A DNA stretch of 64,000 nucleotides from a virus (IMGVR_UViG_3300003177_000020:16033-80032); one strand, 5' to 3'. Shown: positions 32,794-41,001, counted from the stretch's first letter. Translations and numbers: made by a program. Notes: generated by a model from the letters alone, not told the origin.

Positions 32794-33087
32794 TCAAACG
32801 TCAAACTCTCCATCCAGCAGGTGCGGGAATAACCCACGCAGACTTGACTCACATCTTCTGTTCATGGTGTCCAAAATATTTTTTGCACTGCTATCCGACA
32901 CATCAACTTCATTTTCTGATATTTCCTTGAAACGGTCTATTACACACACAGCATATTCTCTGAGTGCATCGTATAGCTTGCTTGTGGTATTTGCCTGTTG
33001 TGAATAAATCAGCATCGCAGCAGCAAGTTCTCTGGATGTTTTTTTCTTTAAATCTTCTTCAAAAAACCCAAGAACATCTTTGACCAA
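32794..33087 (-). CDS. Unknown helical protein, TTG start (97 aa)
   Basis: The frame has no ATG near its beginning; TTG at 33087 is the best candidate, and an internal ATG at 33015 is the alternative. It overlaps the upstream gene by 40 bases. The product is helical. Function unknown. Confidence 0.5.
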   Translation of the reverse strand: MVKDVLGFFEEDLKKKTSRELAAAMLIYSQQANTTSKLYDALREYAVCVIDRFKEISENEVDVSDSSAKNILDTMNRRCESSLRGLFPHLLDGEFDV

Positions 33088-33332
33088 GTTGATCCGATAC
33101 GTCGTTCATTTTGAGTCTTGATTTTTGTTTCAATGGCATACATTCGTGTGCGTAATTTTGATGTGTAAGTTCCGATCTCCTTTGATGAAAAATAAAAACC
33201 GACAATACCTTTTTTGAATGCTAACTGTTCGAGATCGCTGATAACAGATTCAAGTTGACCAAATGGCACAAACTCTTTCAGTAATATGTATAGCATCGCT
33301 GTTACTGGATCTTTTGTGTGCTTGTCTTCCAT
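33048..33332 (-). CDS. Unknown protein (94 aa)
   Basis: The ATG at 33332 overlaps the stop of the MazG-like gene (TGATG). The product is helical with a basic C terminus. No family is recognised. Confidence 0.6.
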   Translation of the reverse strand: MEDKHTKDPVTAMLYILLKEFVPFGQLESVISDLEQLAFKKGIVGFYFSSKEIGTYTSKLRTRMYAIETKIKTQNERRIGSTWSKMFLGFLKKI

Positions 33333-33631
33333 CAGAAACGCTTCCCATGTTTTGCGCTGCGGTTTGCGTTGTATTCGATCTTTGCAGCTACAGCACTGTC
33401 CAAATCGATATTGAAACGTCCACAGTAATCCAACAATCGAATTTGCAGATCTGCGAGTTCCTCATCCTCTGCAGAAAAACCATCGATCTTGCTTGACTGC
33501 TGCACACCACCATACATTGTTCTGGCTCGTAGCCCTTCCAACACTTCTGAAATTTCAGAGTGCATCAATGCCAGTGCGCGTGATTTTTCATTCAGGATGT
33601 AATTATCCAAGCCAAATAATGTGTTGAACAT
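33332..33631 (-). CDS. MazG-like nucleotide pyrophosphohydrolase
   Basis: The 99-residue protein has the MazG/dUTPase-like acidic pattern: HSEISEVLEGLRAR, then AEDEELADLQIRLLDYCGRF and DLDSAVAAKIEYN, where E-x-x-E and E-x-x-D bind Mg. Such phage enzymes hydrolyse NTPs or dNTPs, or lower ppGpp or alarmone levels. The start at ATG 33631 is chosen over a TTG at 33649; neither has a strong ribosome site. Confidence 0.75.
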   Translation of the reverse strand: MFNTLFGLDNYILNEKSRALALMHSEISEVLEGLRARTMYGGVQQSSKIDGFSAEDEELADLQIRLLDYCGRFNIDLDSAVAAKIEYNANRSAKHGKRF

Positions 33632-33927
33632 TTTGTAATTCTCTGACAACTGTTACATTCCACAAATTCTTGTTCAATCACCCACGCTCTTTGTTTTTCA
33701 TCTGGAATAAACCTTTCCAGTTCTCGGAAACTGTTCTCACCATATTTTTCGTGCAGAACACAGATCATCTTTGCAGCAAAGAACTCTTCCTGAGAAATTG
33801 TATCCCAGAAACCTTTTTCTTTTGATATTCCGTGAAATACTTCTGCAAGACCAGTGAGAGGTCTTTCTTCACGCAAGTAATCCACCATGTCACCAACAAA
33901 CGTTTGCATTTTATCACTAAGTTTCAT
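33592..33927 (-). CDS. Unknown protein with Cys-rich end (111 aa)
   Basis: The last 25 residues include CNSC and a third Cys and overlap the MazG-like gene by 40 bases. The start at 33927 overlaps the upstream gene by 4 bases. The product is acidic and helical. Function unknown. Confidence 0.55.
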   Translation of the reverse strand: MKLSDKMQTFVGDMVDYLREERPLTGLAEVFHGISKEKGFWDTISQEEFFAAKMICVLHEKYGENSFRELERFIPDEKQRAWVIEQEFVECNSCQRITKCSTHYLAWIITS

Positions 33928-34139
33928 CCTTCACCTTCTTTCATGTCGCAGCATCGATCCAACAATGCCATTGCGTTTTCATTTGTTTCTTCTTTGTGCT
34001 TTTTTAGGCGTTCAAGCACAGCCGATATAAATTGCGACGGCTTAAGCTCAAACCCTAGTGTTTTTCTTTCTGCTTGTGTTTGTTCATCGATGAAGTTGAC
34101 AAGATCCTCATCGATATAAAATGATTTTTTTACTTTCAT
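33924..34139 (-). CDS. Ribbon-helix-helix-like small protein (71 aa)
   Basis: VKKSFYIDEDLVNFIDEQ followed by a second helix (PSQFISAVLERLKKHKE) fits the ribbon-helix-helix fold of Arc/MetJ-type regulators. It could repress promoters of this region. The start follows GAGGAACC. Confidence 0.6.
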   Translation of the reverse strand: MKVKKSFYIDEDLVNFIDEQTQAERKTLGFELKPSQFISAVLERLKKHKEETNENAMALLDRCCDMKEGEG

Positions 34140-34151
34140 GGTTCCTCACTT

Positions 34152-35444
34152 TTAGAATGGGATAGCATCAAACAATTCTGTGTGTGCATCCAAAAATTCA
34201 TGTGGTTCATATGGTGCAGTTCTTTGGAATGCCATAGTTACTCCTGCGTATTCCACCCCTTTGTTTTCCGCGTAAATTGTGCATGGTTTCAACTCATCAT
34301 AAAATACGATCTCTACACCTTGAAACCCTGTGACGTGTTCCAGAAATATGAGAAGTTGATCTATGCTGTATGTGTTTTCGATAACATCTGCTACTTGTAA
34401 TTTTTCAAGATTCAAAAACTCTTTGTAGGCATAAAATTCTGCAATATCACTTTCGGATTCATCAGCAATAAATGGTATCGAAATGTCAATACCAGTCTCA
34501 GCAGTTTTGATCCACACAATTGGAACTGCTTCTTTCTTTTTAAGCTGCATCTTTTTGTATTGTGCGGAAGCTTCACGCAGGATTGTTTTGAACTGTTCCA
34601 GTTGTATGGGATCAATCAAATATGAGTGTGATATTTCTTTCGGTATGACTGCTTCAACGTGATATTCTTGGTAGTAATAGAGTCCATCTTTCATGGCAAC
34701 TGTAAGATTTTCAAATTTGATTTGCGCCTCATCATCTATGTGGCAAAGCTCCACGGGACTCTTGTTTGTTTTATTTGACGCTCCATTTTTGTAGATTGTG
34801 TGCATCACTTTTGATGGTATTGCTACTCGTAATTTTTGGCTTTGACCAGTGTACTTCTGTTTGGTTCGAATAGCGTATTGCGCGACTGGAACGGCTGTGG
34901 ATTGGATAATCAATTCATTGTTTGAAACTTCAAATGCCACACCATCGCTGTCTCTATAATGCAATGTTCGCACTTGCAACGCTGGTTTCATGAGTTCGTA
35001 TGTTTGGCAGAATGTTTCATTATCAATGCTTAAAACATTTGTTGTATCCGAACAAAATAATGATCTGCAATCTTCCCCATCAAAGAAATTTGTTTTGAAC
35101 AATGCGATATCGTGCGGAAACATTTCCACATCAATTACACAGGTATTTGCGACAACCGTGAATGCATTTTGCTGTACTGGTGTGAAGAAGATATCGCTTT
35201 TTGAATCACACGCAGAAATTATTTGTGCTGTATGACTGCGATTCAAAATATACAAACCCGTTGAAAGCACACGGCATGTAATTTCAACTTCTACTGCGAT
35301 GCCTTGTGGGAATGCGAGACCAAATATGCGAACACCAACACCCTCTGTTGCGGATAAAAAATATCGTGTTGGTTTGTACAATTTATGAAAGCATCCATCT
35401 ATTTTCTTTATGGATTTTGATAGCACCTTGTTATTTATAATCAT
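34152..35444 (-). CDS. Putative sliding clamp (DnaN-like fold)
   Basis: The 430-residue protein shows the alternating strand pattern of a beta clamp. Examples are DSDGVAFEVSNNELIIQSTA in the second third, RVAIPSKVMHTIYK followed by a DGLYYYQEYHVEAVIP strand, and QLLIFLEHVTGFQGVEIVFYD near the end. The match is by pattern and not by strict motif, and the protein is about 60 residues longer than bacterial DnaN. A clamp would fit a phage with its own polymerase. Confidence 0.5.
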   Translation of the reverse strand: MIINNKVLSKSIKKIDGCFHKLYKPTRYFLSATEGVGVRIFGLAFPQGIAVEVEITCRVLSTGLYILNRSHTAQIISACDSKSDIFFTPVQQNAFTVVANTCVIDVEMFPHDIALFKTNFFDGEDCRSLFCSDTTNVLSIDNETFCQTYELMKPALQVRTLHYRDSDGVAFEVSNNELIIQSTAVPVAQYAIRTKQKYTGQSQKLRVAIPSKVMHTIYKNGASNKTNKSPVELCHIDDEAQIKFENLTVAMKDGLYYYQEYHVEAVIPKEISHSYLIDPIQLEQFKTILREASAQYKKMQLKKKEAVPIVWIKTAETGIDISIPFIADESESDIAEFYAYKEFLNLEKLQVADVIENTYSIDQLLIFLEHVTGFQGVEIVFYDELKPCTIYAENKGVEYAGVTMAFQRTAPYEPHEFLDAHTELFDAIPF

Positions 35445-35469
35445 GTTCTTGTCCGATCTCTGGTGGGTG

Positions 35470-36216
35470 CTAGAATGGGATCACTTCGACTCTTTTTGGT
35501 TCTTTTCGTGTGTGATCTGCATTCCAGTCACGAAGAACAAAGTAGCAAGGGACACTGTTGTTTTTCATCGCAACCCAAAGATTCATTGCTGTTTCAATCG
35601 GCACATTGTAAAAACATGCTGCCGATCCACTTTTGCGCAGAATACTTGCAACTTCTGCTGCATAGGATCGAACTTCTTTTTCAGCTTGAAAATTCTCCAT
35701 TCTGAAATGCGGGTCTGCGACTGTTACCCATTCAGTGCAATCCATCCGTGCTTTCTTTTCAATTGTTTCTTTGTACAGATCTGGGCTGTACCGCGAGAAT
35801 ATGATCATTTTGCTTGTTTCGTAATATGCAGGTCTTTCGACTGCAAATCGGATCGGCATTACCCAACGCACACCTGTTGGTGTGAATGGATATTCTCCTG
35901 TTCTTTTGTTTTTTGGTGATGGGATTGTAACAGGAACAAACACGTTGATCCGAGACATCATGCACTGTTTTGCGATTCCAATGCAGTAATTTGTCTCACC
36001 AGAAACCATAATTCCTGCAACATGGTTTCCATTTTGATGTTCGTTATCGATCACACGCAGGACACGTTTCCACGCAGCCATTGATTGCTTTTTGATTCCA
36101 CGATTATCTGCATATGGATGCACCGCAGACTCGCCATCAAGTGCAAATTGCACATCGCACTTTTGCCAGATAGAATTATCCATCCTTCTACCTGTCGCAT
36201 TGACAATGTATTTCAT
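35470..36216 (-). CDS. Unknown protein (248 aa)
   Basis: The start follows CAGGAGTTCAAAAAAA. A glycine/serine turn (AGIMVSGETNYCIGIAK) followed by a beta strand (INVFVPVTIP) looks like a nucleotide- or cofactor-binding segment, but I cannot assign a family. The gene lies between the clamp-like gene and other unknown genes. Confidence 0.65.
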   Translation of the reverse strand: MKYIVNATGRRMDNSIWQKCDVQFALDGESAVHPYADNRGIKKQSMAAWKRVLRVIDNEHQNGNHVAGIMVSGETNYCIGIAKQCMMSRINVFVPVTIPSPKNKRTGEYPFTPTGVRWVMPIRFAVERPAYYETSKMIIFSRYSPDLYKETIEKKARMDCTEWVTVADPHFRMENFQAEKEVRSYAAEVASILRKSGSAACFYNVPIETAMNLWVAMKNNSVPCYFVLRDWNADHTRKEPKRVEVIPF

Positions 36217-36233
36217 TTTTTTTGAACTCCTGT

Positions 36234-36572
36234 TTATTTTTTCTTTTCATTGAAAATTTTCAATCCGTCTTCAAAAGAAAGAAGTTTTTCAGATGTACCC
36301 CATGCCGAGTGTCCATTGCTCGCGATCCACGATTTTTCCAGTATCCACGCTTTTATTCCCTTGCTGTATGCGGGATACAGTCGGCAGAGATCATAACCGC
36401 GATATCCTTTCGGATCGTAAATTGGATCGACTTTTCCCACTTCTTCAAATGTGATGGCTGGAAATTTTGAGATAAGCAGTTGACCGACTGTGATTGATTC
36501 TTCGCCTTCGTTACGTCCACGCTGTAAGAGTTCTGTTTTGTGCTTGTATTTGAAATCTTGAAAATTGATCAT
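36234..36572 (-). CDS. Unknown protein (112 aa)
   Basis: The ATG at 36572 is selected because GGAGTGAAGCT precedes it; the frame continues upstream to 36872 but overlaps the previous gene. The product is aromatic-rich in the middle (YDPKGYRGYDLCRLYPAY). No family is recognised. Confidence 0.6.
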   Translation of the reverse strand: MINFQDFKYKHKTELLQRGRNEGEESITVGQLLISKFPAITFEEVGKVDPIYDPKGYRGYDLCRLYPAYSKGIKAWILEKSWIASNGHSAWGTSEKLLSFEDGLKIFNEKKK

Positions 36573-36642
36573 AGCTTCACTCCATTTGAGTTGCATGTTG
36601 TGTTTTGGCATCCTCATCAGCATATAGTTGCCAGCGCTGGGA

Positions 36643-37548
36643 TCAATCGTCTGTATTTTCAGCTTCTTGTTTGGCTTCGTACCAGTCAAATGCTTCTTGT
36701 TTGATCTGCATTGGATTGTGGTATGGCGCGTCGATTGTTTCATAAAGTGTGCATTCTTCGCTTTCAAAGTCTTGATCGTATACCAACACACCTTCAGGCT
36801 TGTATTCATCCCAATACCATCGGAGCTTCCCTGTGGTGATGAATAATGTTTCTGGTTCAGGATGGATGTCATCTGCTTCCCACGCTTTCAATCCTTCCCC
36901 TGCAACATAGTTTCGATGATCGACATACACTGTGGCTATCCACTTGCCATCAGGCATCTTTGTGTTTTGGACTTTGAGACCGAGATCTTTCCCATCGATG
37001 TATTTTGGTTTGATCCCTGCGCGACGGTTTTTAGCACGCTGCTCAATTCCAGATGGTTTGAATATGTGGAATCTTTCTTTGTTGAAATCGCTTGTGATGT
37101 TGGCATGGAATGTCATATTCAGGTTGTCATCGAACTGCGGTAGGCAGAATGAATCTCCACCTTCAGCTGCAAGTCGAATCAAATTGCGGTCAATCCCATC
37201 TTCAACATCAATGTATTTGCCTTCGACTTCCCGATATAACACAGACATTGCGCGGTGTAATTTGTATGCAAATTCAAACGGTACGACGATATTGATGCTG
37301 CCTTTGTCGTCCCACGCTACGATTGATTTGAGGTTGCTTCCATATCCGCGTGCAACCGCTTTGACAAACTTTCGTGCTGCATCTCTCCACTTCCGACTGC
37401 TTTCTGGATACTCCAACCGAAAGCCTCCGAATACATGTATGGATTCATTTGGCATTTTGAATGCCGCTAGGACATGAGGCTGCTGAAGAGTTGCTGCAAA
37501 GATTTTAGAACCTGTGGTTGGTGTGTAGATAAAATGACGCTTGATCAT
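36643..37548 (-). CDS. Unknown protein (301 aa)
   Basis: A large soluble protein with a basic middle (EQRAKNRRAGIKPKY) and an acidic C-terminal third. The start follows an exact ACTC-AAAAG-GAGT hairpin. No family is recognised. Confidence 0.7.
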   Translation of the reverse strand: MIKRHFIYTPTTGSKIFAATLQQPHVLAAFKMPNESIHVFGGFRLEYPESSRKWRDAARKFVKAVARGYGSNLKSIVAWDDKGSINIVVPFEFAYKLHRAMSVLYREVEGKYIDVEDGIDRNLIRLAAEGGDSFCLPQFDDNLNMTFHANITSDFNKERFHIFKPSGIEQRAKNRRAGIKPKYIDGKDLGLKVQNTKMPDGKWIATVYVDHRNYVAGEGLKAWEADDIHPEPETLFITTGKLRWYWDEYKPEGVLVYDQDFESEECTLYETIDAPYHNPMQIKQEAFDWYEAKQEAENTDD

Positions 37549-37553
37549 GATTG

Positions 37554-37566
37554 ACTCCTTTTGAGT
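37554..37566 (-). promoter_or_regulatory. Shine-Dalgarno hairpin ACTC-AAAAG-GAGT
   Basis: Exact - strand copy of the 13-base hairpin, 5 bases before the ATG at 37548. Confidence 0.55.
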
Positions 37567-37668
37567 TTGTATTTACTGCACCATTGCAGTTTTCGGCTTG
37601 AGCGCGTACCTTTCGGAACCCTAGCACCGCTCGCATTTACGGCTGCGAATCACCGTTGATTGTGCGAT
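37567..37668 (-). other. Possible structured leader
   Basis: On the - strand this 100-base gap is GC-richer than its surroundings and can form ACTGCA-ATGG-TGCAGT and an outer GAGC/GCTC pairing around GGTTCCGAAAGGTAC. I do not recognise a riboswitch or tRNA. The structure is read by eye only. Confidence 0.3.
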
Positions 37669-38124
37669 TTATTCCCAAGAACTTAATTCTTTTATGAGTT
37701 CTTCGATTTCTTCGTCATCGTATCCTGCACCGCTGCATGGATCTGTTTGCGTGATACGATCTCCATCTTCGTTTTCCCATGTGTATTCGATGTTGATGTT
37801 TGTCGGGTCATACTGCCAAAAAACAATCTCTGGTTTTCTTGTCTCATCTTCCTGTGTTTCATCCCAGAGAAATATTCGAATGTCTGAGTCTGCGTTTTCG
37901 TATTTGAATGTTCCTTCGTGTTCCTGAGTCAAGAACAGATTCACAAAATGCTTCTTGTCTTCTTCGAATAATTCCAGTTCATCGCTTTGATCATTTTTTG
38001 TGAAGTATTCGAACTCTCCATCTGCGGTATCAAATTCGATGCGTGAAATTTCTTTGTAGTCGATTCCAATTCTTGCAAGTGCTTTTCTTTGTGCTGCGTT
38101 GAAATTTGAAAATACCTTTTTCAT
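37669..38124 (-). CDS. Acidic unknown protein (151 aa)
   Basis: First gene of the long - strand operon. The product has a basic N-terminal segment (MKKVFSNFNAAQRKALAR) and a strongly acidic remainder (EDGDRITQTD, DDEEIEELIKE). The start at 38124 follows the ACTC-AAAAG-GAGT hairpin. An acidic protein expressed first in an operon could be a host-interaction factor; no family is recognised. Confidence 0.65.
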   Translation of the reverse strand: MKKVFSNFNAAQRKALARIGIDYKEISRIEFDTADGEFEYFTKNDQSDELELFEEDKKHFVNLFLTQEHEGTFKYENADSDIRIFLWDETQEDETRKPEIVFWQYDPTNINIEYTWENEDGDRITQTDPCSGAGYDDEEIEELIKELSSWE

Positions 38125-38130
38125 TGCCTT

Positions 38131-38143
38131 ACTCCTTTTGAGT
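38131..38143 (-). promoter_or_regulatory. Shine-Dalgarno hairpin ACTC-AAAAG-GAGT
   Basis: Exact - strand copy of the 13-base hairpin, 6 bases before the ATG at 38124. Confidence 0.55.
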
Positions 38144-38191
38144 CGTTGTTTTTGTTTGCGATCTTTTGTGATCGCGTCGTCTACGTTCACG

Positions 38192-38220
38192 AATATAGTC
38201 GAGATCACTTTTAGGGTCAA
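38192..38220 (-). promoter_or_regulatory. Sigma-70-type promoter TTGACC-17-TATATT
   Basis: On the - strand TTGACC (38220-38215), 17 bases and TATATT (38197-38192) form a near-consensus host promoter. It points into the long operon 38124 to 30785. The -35 overlaps one arm of a 10-bp inverted repeat. Confidence 0.75.
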
Positions 38221-38250
38221 CTATTTTCTGCAAAAAAGATGAAAATAGTT
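38219..38250. promoter_or_regulatory. Operator-like inverted repeat
   Basis: AACTATTTTC (38219-38228) and GAAAATAGTT (38241-38250) are perfect inverted arms with a 12-base centre that contains AAAAAA. It touches the -35 box of the promoter at 38192-38220 and lies upstream of the + strand gene at 38349, so it may control both directions. Confidence 0.5.
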
Positions 38251-38348
38251 CTAACAACTATGAAACTAGCGCAAGCCGTATCCTTTAACATACAATGGCT
38301 TTGTTTTTGGAATGTATTTATTTTGTGTAAAACACACGGAGGATCAAA

Positions 38349-38594
38349 ATGGACAAACTTTCGAAGATCAAAAAAAGATTGAATCAAAAACCAAGCAAAT
38401 CTGGATTCAACAAACTGCTTGATGAACTGCTTGATATGATCGATTCCACTCAATTCAACGAGGCTTTTGATCTCGTTTCTTCCCGAATACACGAAGGCAC
38501 AGATGCAGATCGCACTCTGATTGTTTCCAGTTGGAATGATCTGGATCGGTACAAACCTGTGTTGATGTTTGCTCGCAGAATTGAACTGCAATAA
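38349..38594 (+). CDS. Small helical unknown protein (81 aa)
   Basis: The start follows CGGAGGATCAAA. The product is basic at the N terminus and helical throughout. It is the first of three closely spaced + strand genes with GGAGG-type ribosome sites. Confidence 0.65.
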   Translation: MDKLSKIKKRLNQKPSKSGFNKLLDELLDMIDSTQFNEAFDLVSSRIHEGTDADRTLIVSSWNDLDRYKPVLMFARRIELQ

Positions 38595-38613
38595 ACCCGC
38601 GTAGGAGGCACAC

Positions 38614-39072
38614 ATGTTGTCGAATTTGGCAGCCACACTCAGTATGGGATTGATCGCTACCATATGGGGTTCTTTCTTCGGTGCTGTCGCTGTTATTTGG
38701 TCTGTATGGGGCTTGTTGAAGCGATGGCTGGAGGGGAAAGGAATCATCGAAACCACAGATGGGAAGATCGACAAAATCCTGCAAAAATTGGATCAATTGG
38801 TATCTGCCATCGACGCAGACTTTGGAGAAGAAAACCAAATCAAAGATCTGCTGATGAACATCAAATCTATCGTCGATCACCACGATCAACTGCATCGACC
38901 TGTTGAGTTTGGCACTGCTCCGAAAGCGTGGTGCAAGAATGATCAAATTGAGCAGAAGATCTGCGAGTTGGAACACATCACACAAGAGCGATACACCGAC
39001 CTGCATAGGCAAACAAACGAAATCCTGCAGCTGGTATCGCGCATTGTAATTTTGCTTGAACAGACAAGGTAG
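38614..39072 (+). CDS. Membrane-anchored coiled-coil protein (152 aa)
   Basis: Residues about 5-35 form one long transmembrane helix (GLIATIWGSFFGAVAVIW); the rest is charged coiled coil with one Cys. The layout (N-terminal anchor, coiled-coil periplasmic part) is like an inner-membrane spanin, and a putative endolysin lies 1 kb downstream, but no outer-membrane partner is seen. Other anchored proteins are equally possible. Confidence 0.65.
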   Translation: MLSNLAATLSMGLIATIWGSFFGAVAVIWSVWGLLKRWLEGKGIIETTDGKIDKILQKLDQLVSAIDADFGEENQIKDLLMNIKSIVDHHDQLHRPVEFGTAPKAWCKNDQIEQKICELEHITQERYTDLHRQTNEILQLVSRIVILLEQTR

Positions 39073-39082
39073 GAGGCACGAT

Positions 39083-39298
39083 ATGATTGACACTGAAATC
39101 TTAGAACTGCCTTTCGATTTTGATCTGAAAAAGAAGGCATCAACCCCAACAGAAAGATTGAATCAATTATTGCTGCGAAAGTTTGGAGTCAATTATGTTT
39201 TCACTCTGGATGATGGATCACAAGTCTCAATTCAAAAAGTGCTGCGCAATCCCGTCTTGGTATCTCGTATCGCGCAGCAACTTATAAAAAATAAATAA
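39083..39298 (+). CDS. Small unknown protein (71 aa)
   Basis: The start at 39083 follows AGGAGGCACGAT. The product is mixed with a basic C terminus (QLIKNK). It ends the small operon, just before the long noncoding region. Confidence 0.6.
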   Translation: MIDTEILELPFDFDLKKKASTPTERLNQLLLRKFGVNYVFTLDDGSQVSIQKVLRNPVLVSRIAQQLIKNK

Positions 39299-39453
39299 AA
39301 CTACAAACTACACAACAGCCCACCAATACCACACACCAACACAACTGCACGTTACAAATTTTATTTATTTCTGCTAATACACAAAATTGTGGTTGAAAAC
39401 TTGTCAAATTCTAAAATCATGTCAAGTGTTTTCTTTCACGCTTTATTTATTTT

Positions 39454-39483
39454 TTGTAAATAATTATTTAGACAAATTATACA
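39454..39483 (+). promoter_or_regulatory. Possible promoter TTGTAA-18-TATACA
   Basis: TTTATTTATTTT leads to TTGTAA (39454-39459), 18 bases and TATACA (39478-39483), like the recurrent class without CTAACT. It would transcribe into the repeat region, so it could make a noncoding or primer RNA. Confidence 0.35.
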
Positions 39484-39571
39484 CTTACAAGAAAAGTTGC
39501 CTCTTTTTCAAAAAAAGTTGTTGACGCACTTCAAATTTTTCTGTAGGCATTTGATTAATACCTTTTCTCGT

Positions 39572-39585
39572 GCACTGTACAGTGC
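39572..39585. promoter_or_regulatory. 14-bp perfect palindrome
   Basis: GCACTGTACAGTGC is a perfect palindrome, GC-rich within AT-rich DNA, 65 bases before the first G-rich repeat. It looks like a dimeric protein-binding site. Confidence 0.5.
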
Positions 39586-39650
39586 GCGTATGGCTGCTTT
39601 ATGTTGCTAATTGTAATCCGTCCATGCGACTTGCTTAATACTAAACAAGA

Positions 39651-39898
39651 CAAGTGGGTGGGTAAAGTAATCATCAACAACACTTACTACTACTAAATAA
39701 CAAAACAAGTGGGTGGGTAAAGTTAGTCATACAATTCATTATTCATTATAAATAAAACATATATTCTGGGTGGGTAAAGTAATCATTACTAATCATCACT
39801 TTGTATTTGTAATTAAAACTTACAAGTGGTGGGTCAAGCAGATATCAACAATATTTACTCCTTAATCAATTATGACTGGTGGGGGTAAAGTAATCCAT
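39651..39898. repeat. Five iteron-like direct repeats (CAAGTGGGTGGGTAAAGTAATCAT)
   Basis: Units start at 39651, 39706, 39766, 39823 and 39876, so the spacing is 55, 60, 57 and 53 bases. The first three share GGGTGGGTAAAGT and TCAT; the fourth reads GTGGTGGGTCAAGC; the fifth reads CTGGTGGGGGTAAAGTAATC. Secondary TAATCAT and CACTTAC boxes recur between them. Spacing near five helical turns suits side-by-side protein binding, as at an origin or pac site. Confidence 0.75.
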
Positions 39899-40035
39899 TC
39901 TAATCATCTTCACTTAAAACAAATTCATAAAGACAAGCCTTTAGAAATTGGATACAATTGGATCATAATGTGATCTTTTGAGATCATTTCTGCAGAAAGA
40001 ATTTGTAATTAACTTTTGTAAAAGGAACAAGTGAT

Positions 40036-40971
40036 ATGAATGATCGAATGGGATCACCTTTATGTTTTCCAGAATTGTTGATCAAAAAAGTAAAAGGAAT
40101 CATCCGATTATTTGAGACTGGCAGATTAGAAAGCAATTATGATCTTCTTGTGGTGCTGCCAGATGGTGCAGGGATCACATTTGGGGTTGAGCAGACAACA
40201 GAAAACAGCGGTGGTTTGTATCGATTGCTGCAAGTCTATTGTAATCTTGGTGGCAAGTTTGCAGATTTATTTGAACCTTACATGCGATTACTTTATGGCA
40301 GCCCAAAAGGGAAGAAGTGGGCATTGACCAACAATGATGAGTTTAAGGGTCTGCTGACAAGAGCGGTTCATTATGATTCGATCATGATAGCTGCACAGGA
40401 TTTGTATTTTGAAAAAGAATACATGCTGCCAGCCAGTATTATCAGTGGACAGTATGCTCTCACAATGCCTTTGTCTTTTGCGGTTATTTATGATTCGTGT
40501 ATCCATTCTGGTGTTGGGGATTACTTGTCAGAAGAACCACCAAAAAAAGGCACTCCTTGGCATTTGTGGCGATTTGAAGACAAATTGGATGCTGAATGCG
40601 AAGAACATGAAGAAATGGCTTCTATCGGCTCGTGTGAAGTTTTGGCTGGTGATGATTCCGAACTTCCAGATTTTAAATGGGATGATGACGAAGAAGAAAA
40701 AGCATTCATTTCTGGGTACGTGCAGTACAGATTGAATTGGTTGAAAAATCACAACAGGGAAGCTATCCGAGCGACAGCCTATCGCATGTTTGCTTTTCTC
40801 AGAATGATTGAAGCAGATAACTGGGATTTGGAATCTCCTGTTGAAGTTCATATGGCGAGGAATGGTGGATTTTTGAAGAACCCACCTTTGATTACAGATG
40901 GCAGTGTTGCAGGTATTCAAGTTGTGCTTGATGAGCTTATGTGTTCCGATGACGATTATGGTGTGGCGTGA
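40036..40971 (+). CDS. Putative endolysin, chitosanase (GH46)-like
   Basis: The 311-residue protein contains YDLLVVLPDGAGITFG followed by VEQTTENSGGLYRLL and, later, AVIYDSCIHSG. This pattern recalls the phage chitosanase-like (GH46, lysozyme fold) peptidoglycan hydrolases. An acidic insert lies in the middle (DFKWDDDEEEK). There is no signal peptide. It starts after AAAAGGAACAAGTGAT. The assignment rests on pattern memory, and the catalytic residues are not proven. Confidence 0.55.
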   Translation: MNDRMGSPLCFPELLIKKVKGIIRLFETGRLESNYDLLVVLPDGAGITFGVEQTTENSGGLYRLLQVYCNLGGKFADLFEPYMRLLYGSPKGKKWALTNNDEFKGLLTRAVHYDSIMIAAQDLYFEKEYMLPASIISGQYALTMPLSFAVIYDSCIHSGVGDYLSEEPPKKGTPWHLWRFEDKLDAECEEHEEMASIGSCEVLAGDDSELPDFKWDDDEEEKAFISGYVQYRLNWLKNHNREAIRATAYRMFAFLRMIEADNWDLESPVEVHMARNGGFLKNPPLITDGSVAGIQVVLDELMCSDDDYGVA

Positions 40972-41001
40972 TTGATTCCTGAGTAACAAACAGGTGCAGC
41001 G

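Larger units (their letters stand above)
39299..40035. other. Long AT-rich noncoding region, candidate origin or packaging site
   Basis: About 740 bases without a gene. From left to right it holds an AT-rich segment with TTTATTTATTTTTTGTAA, a 14-bp palindrome, five spaced G-rich direct repeats, and three GATC sites within 30 bases (39961-39990) before the endolysin-like gene. Confidence 0.6.

Noticed and set aside
37567-37668. tRNA gene or known riboswitch in the leader before 37548.
   Set aside because: No T-loop consensus on either strand and no known riboswitch core; it is kept only as a possible structured leader.
39651-39898. CRISPR array, because of regularly spaced repeats.
   Set aside because: Repeats are degenerate, not palindromic, and the spacers share boxes with each other; no cas genes are near.
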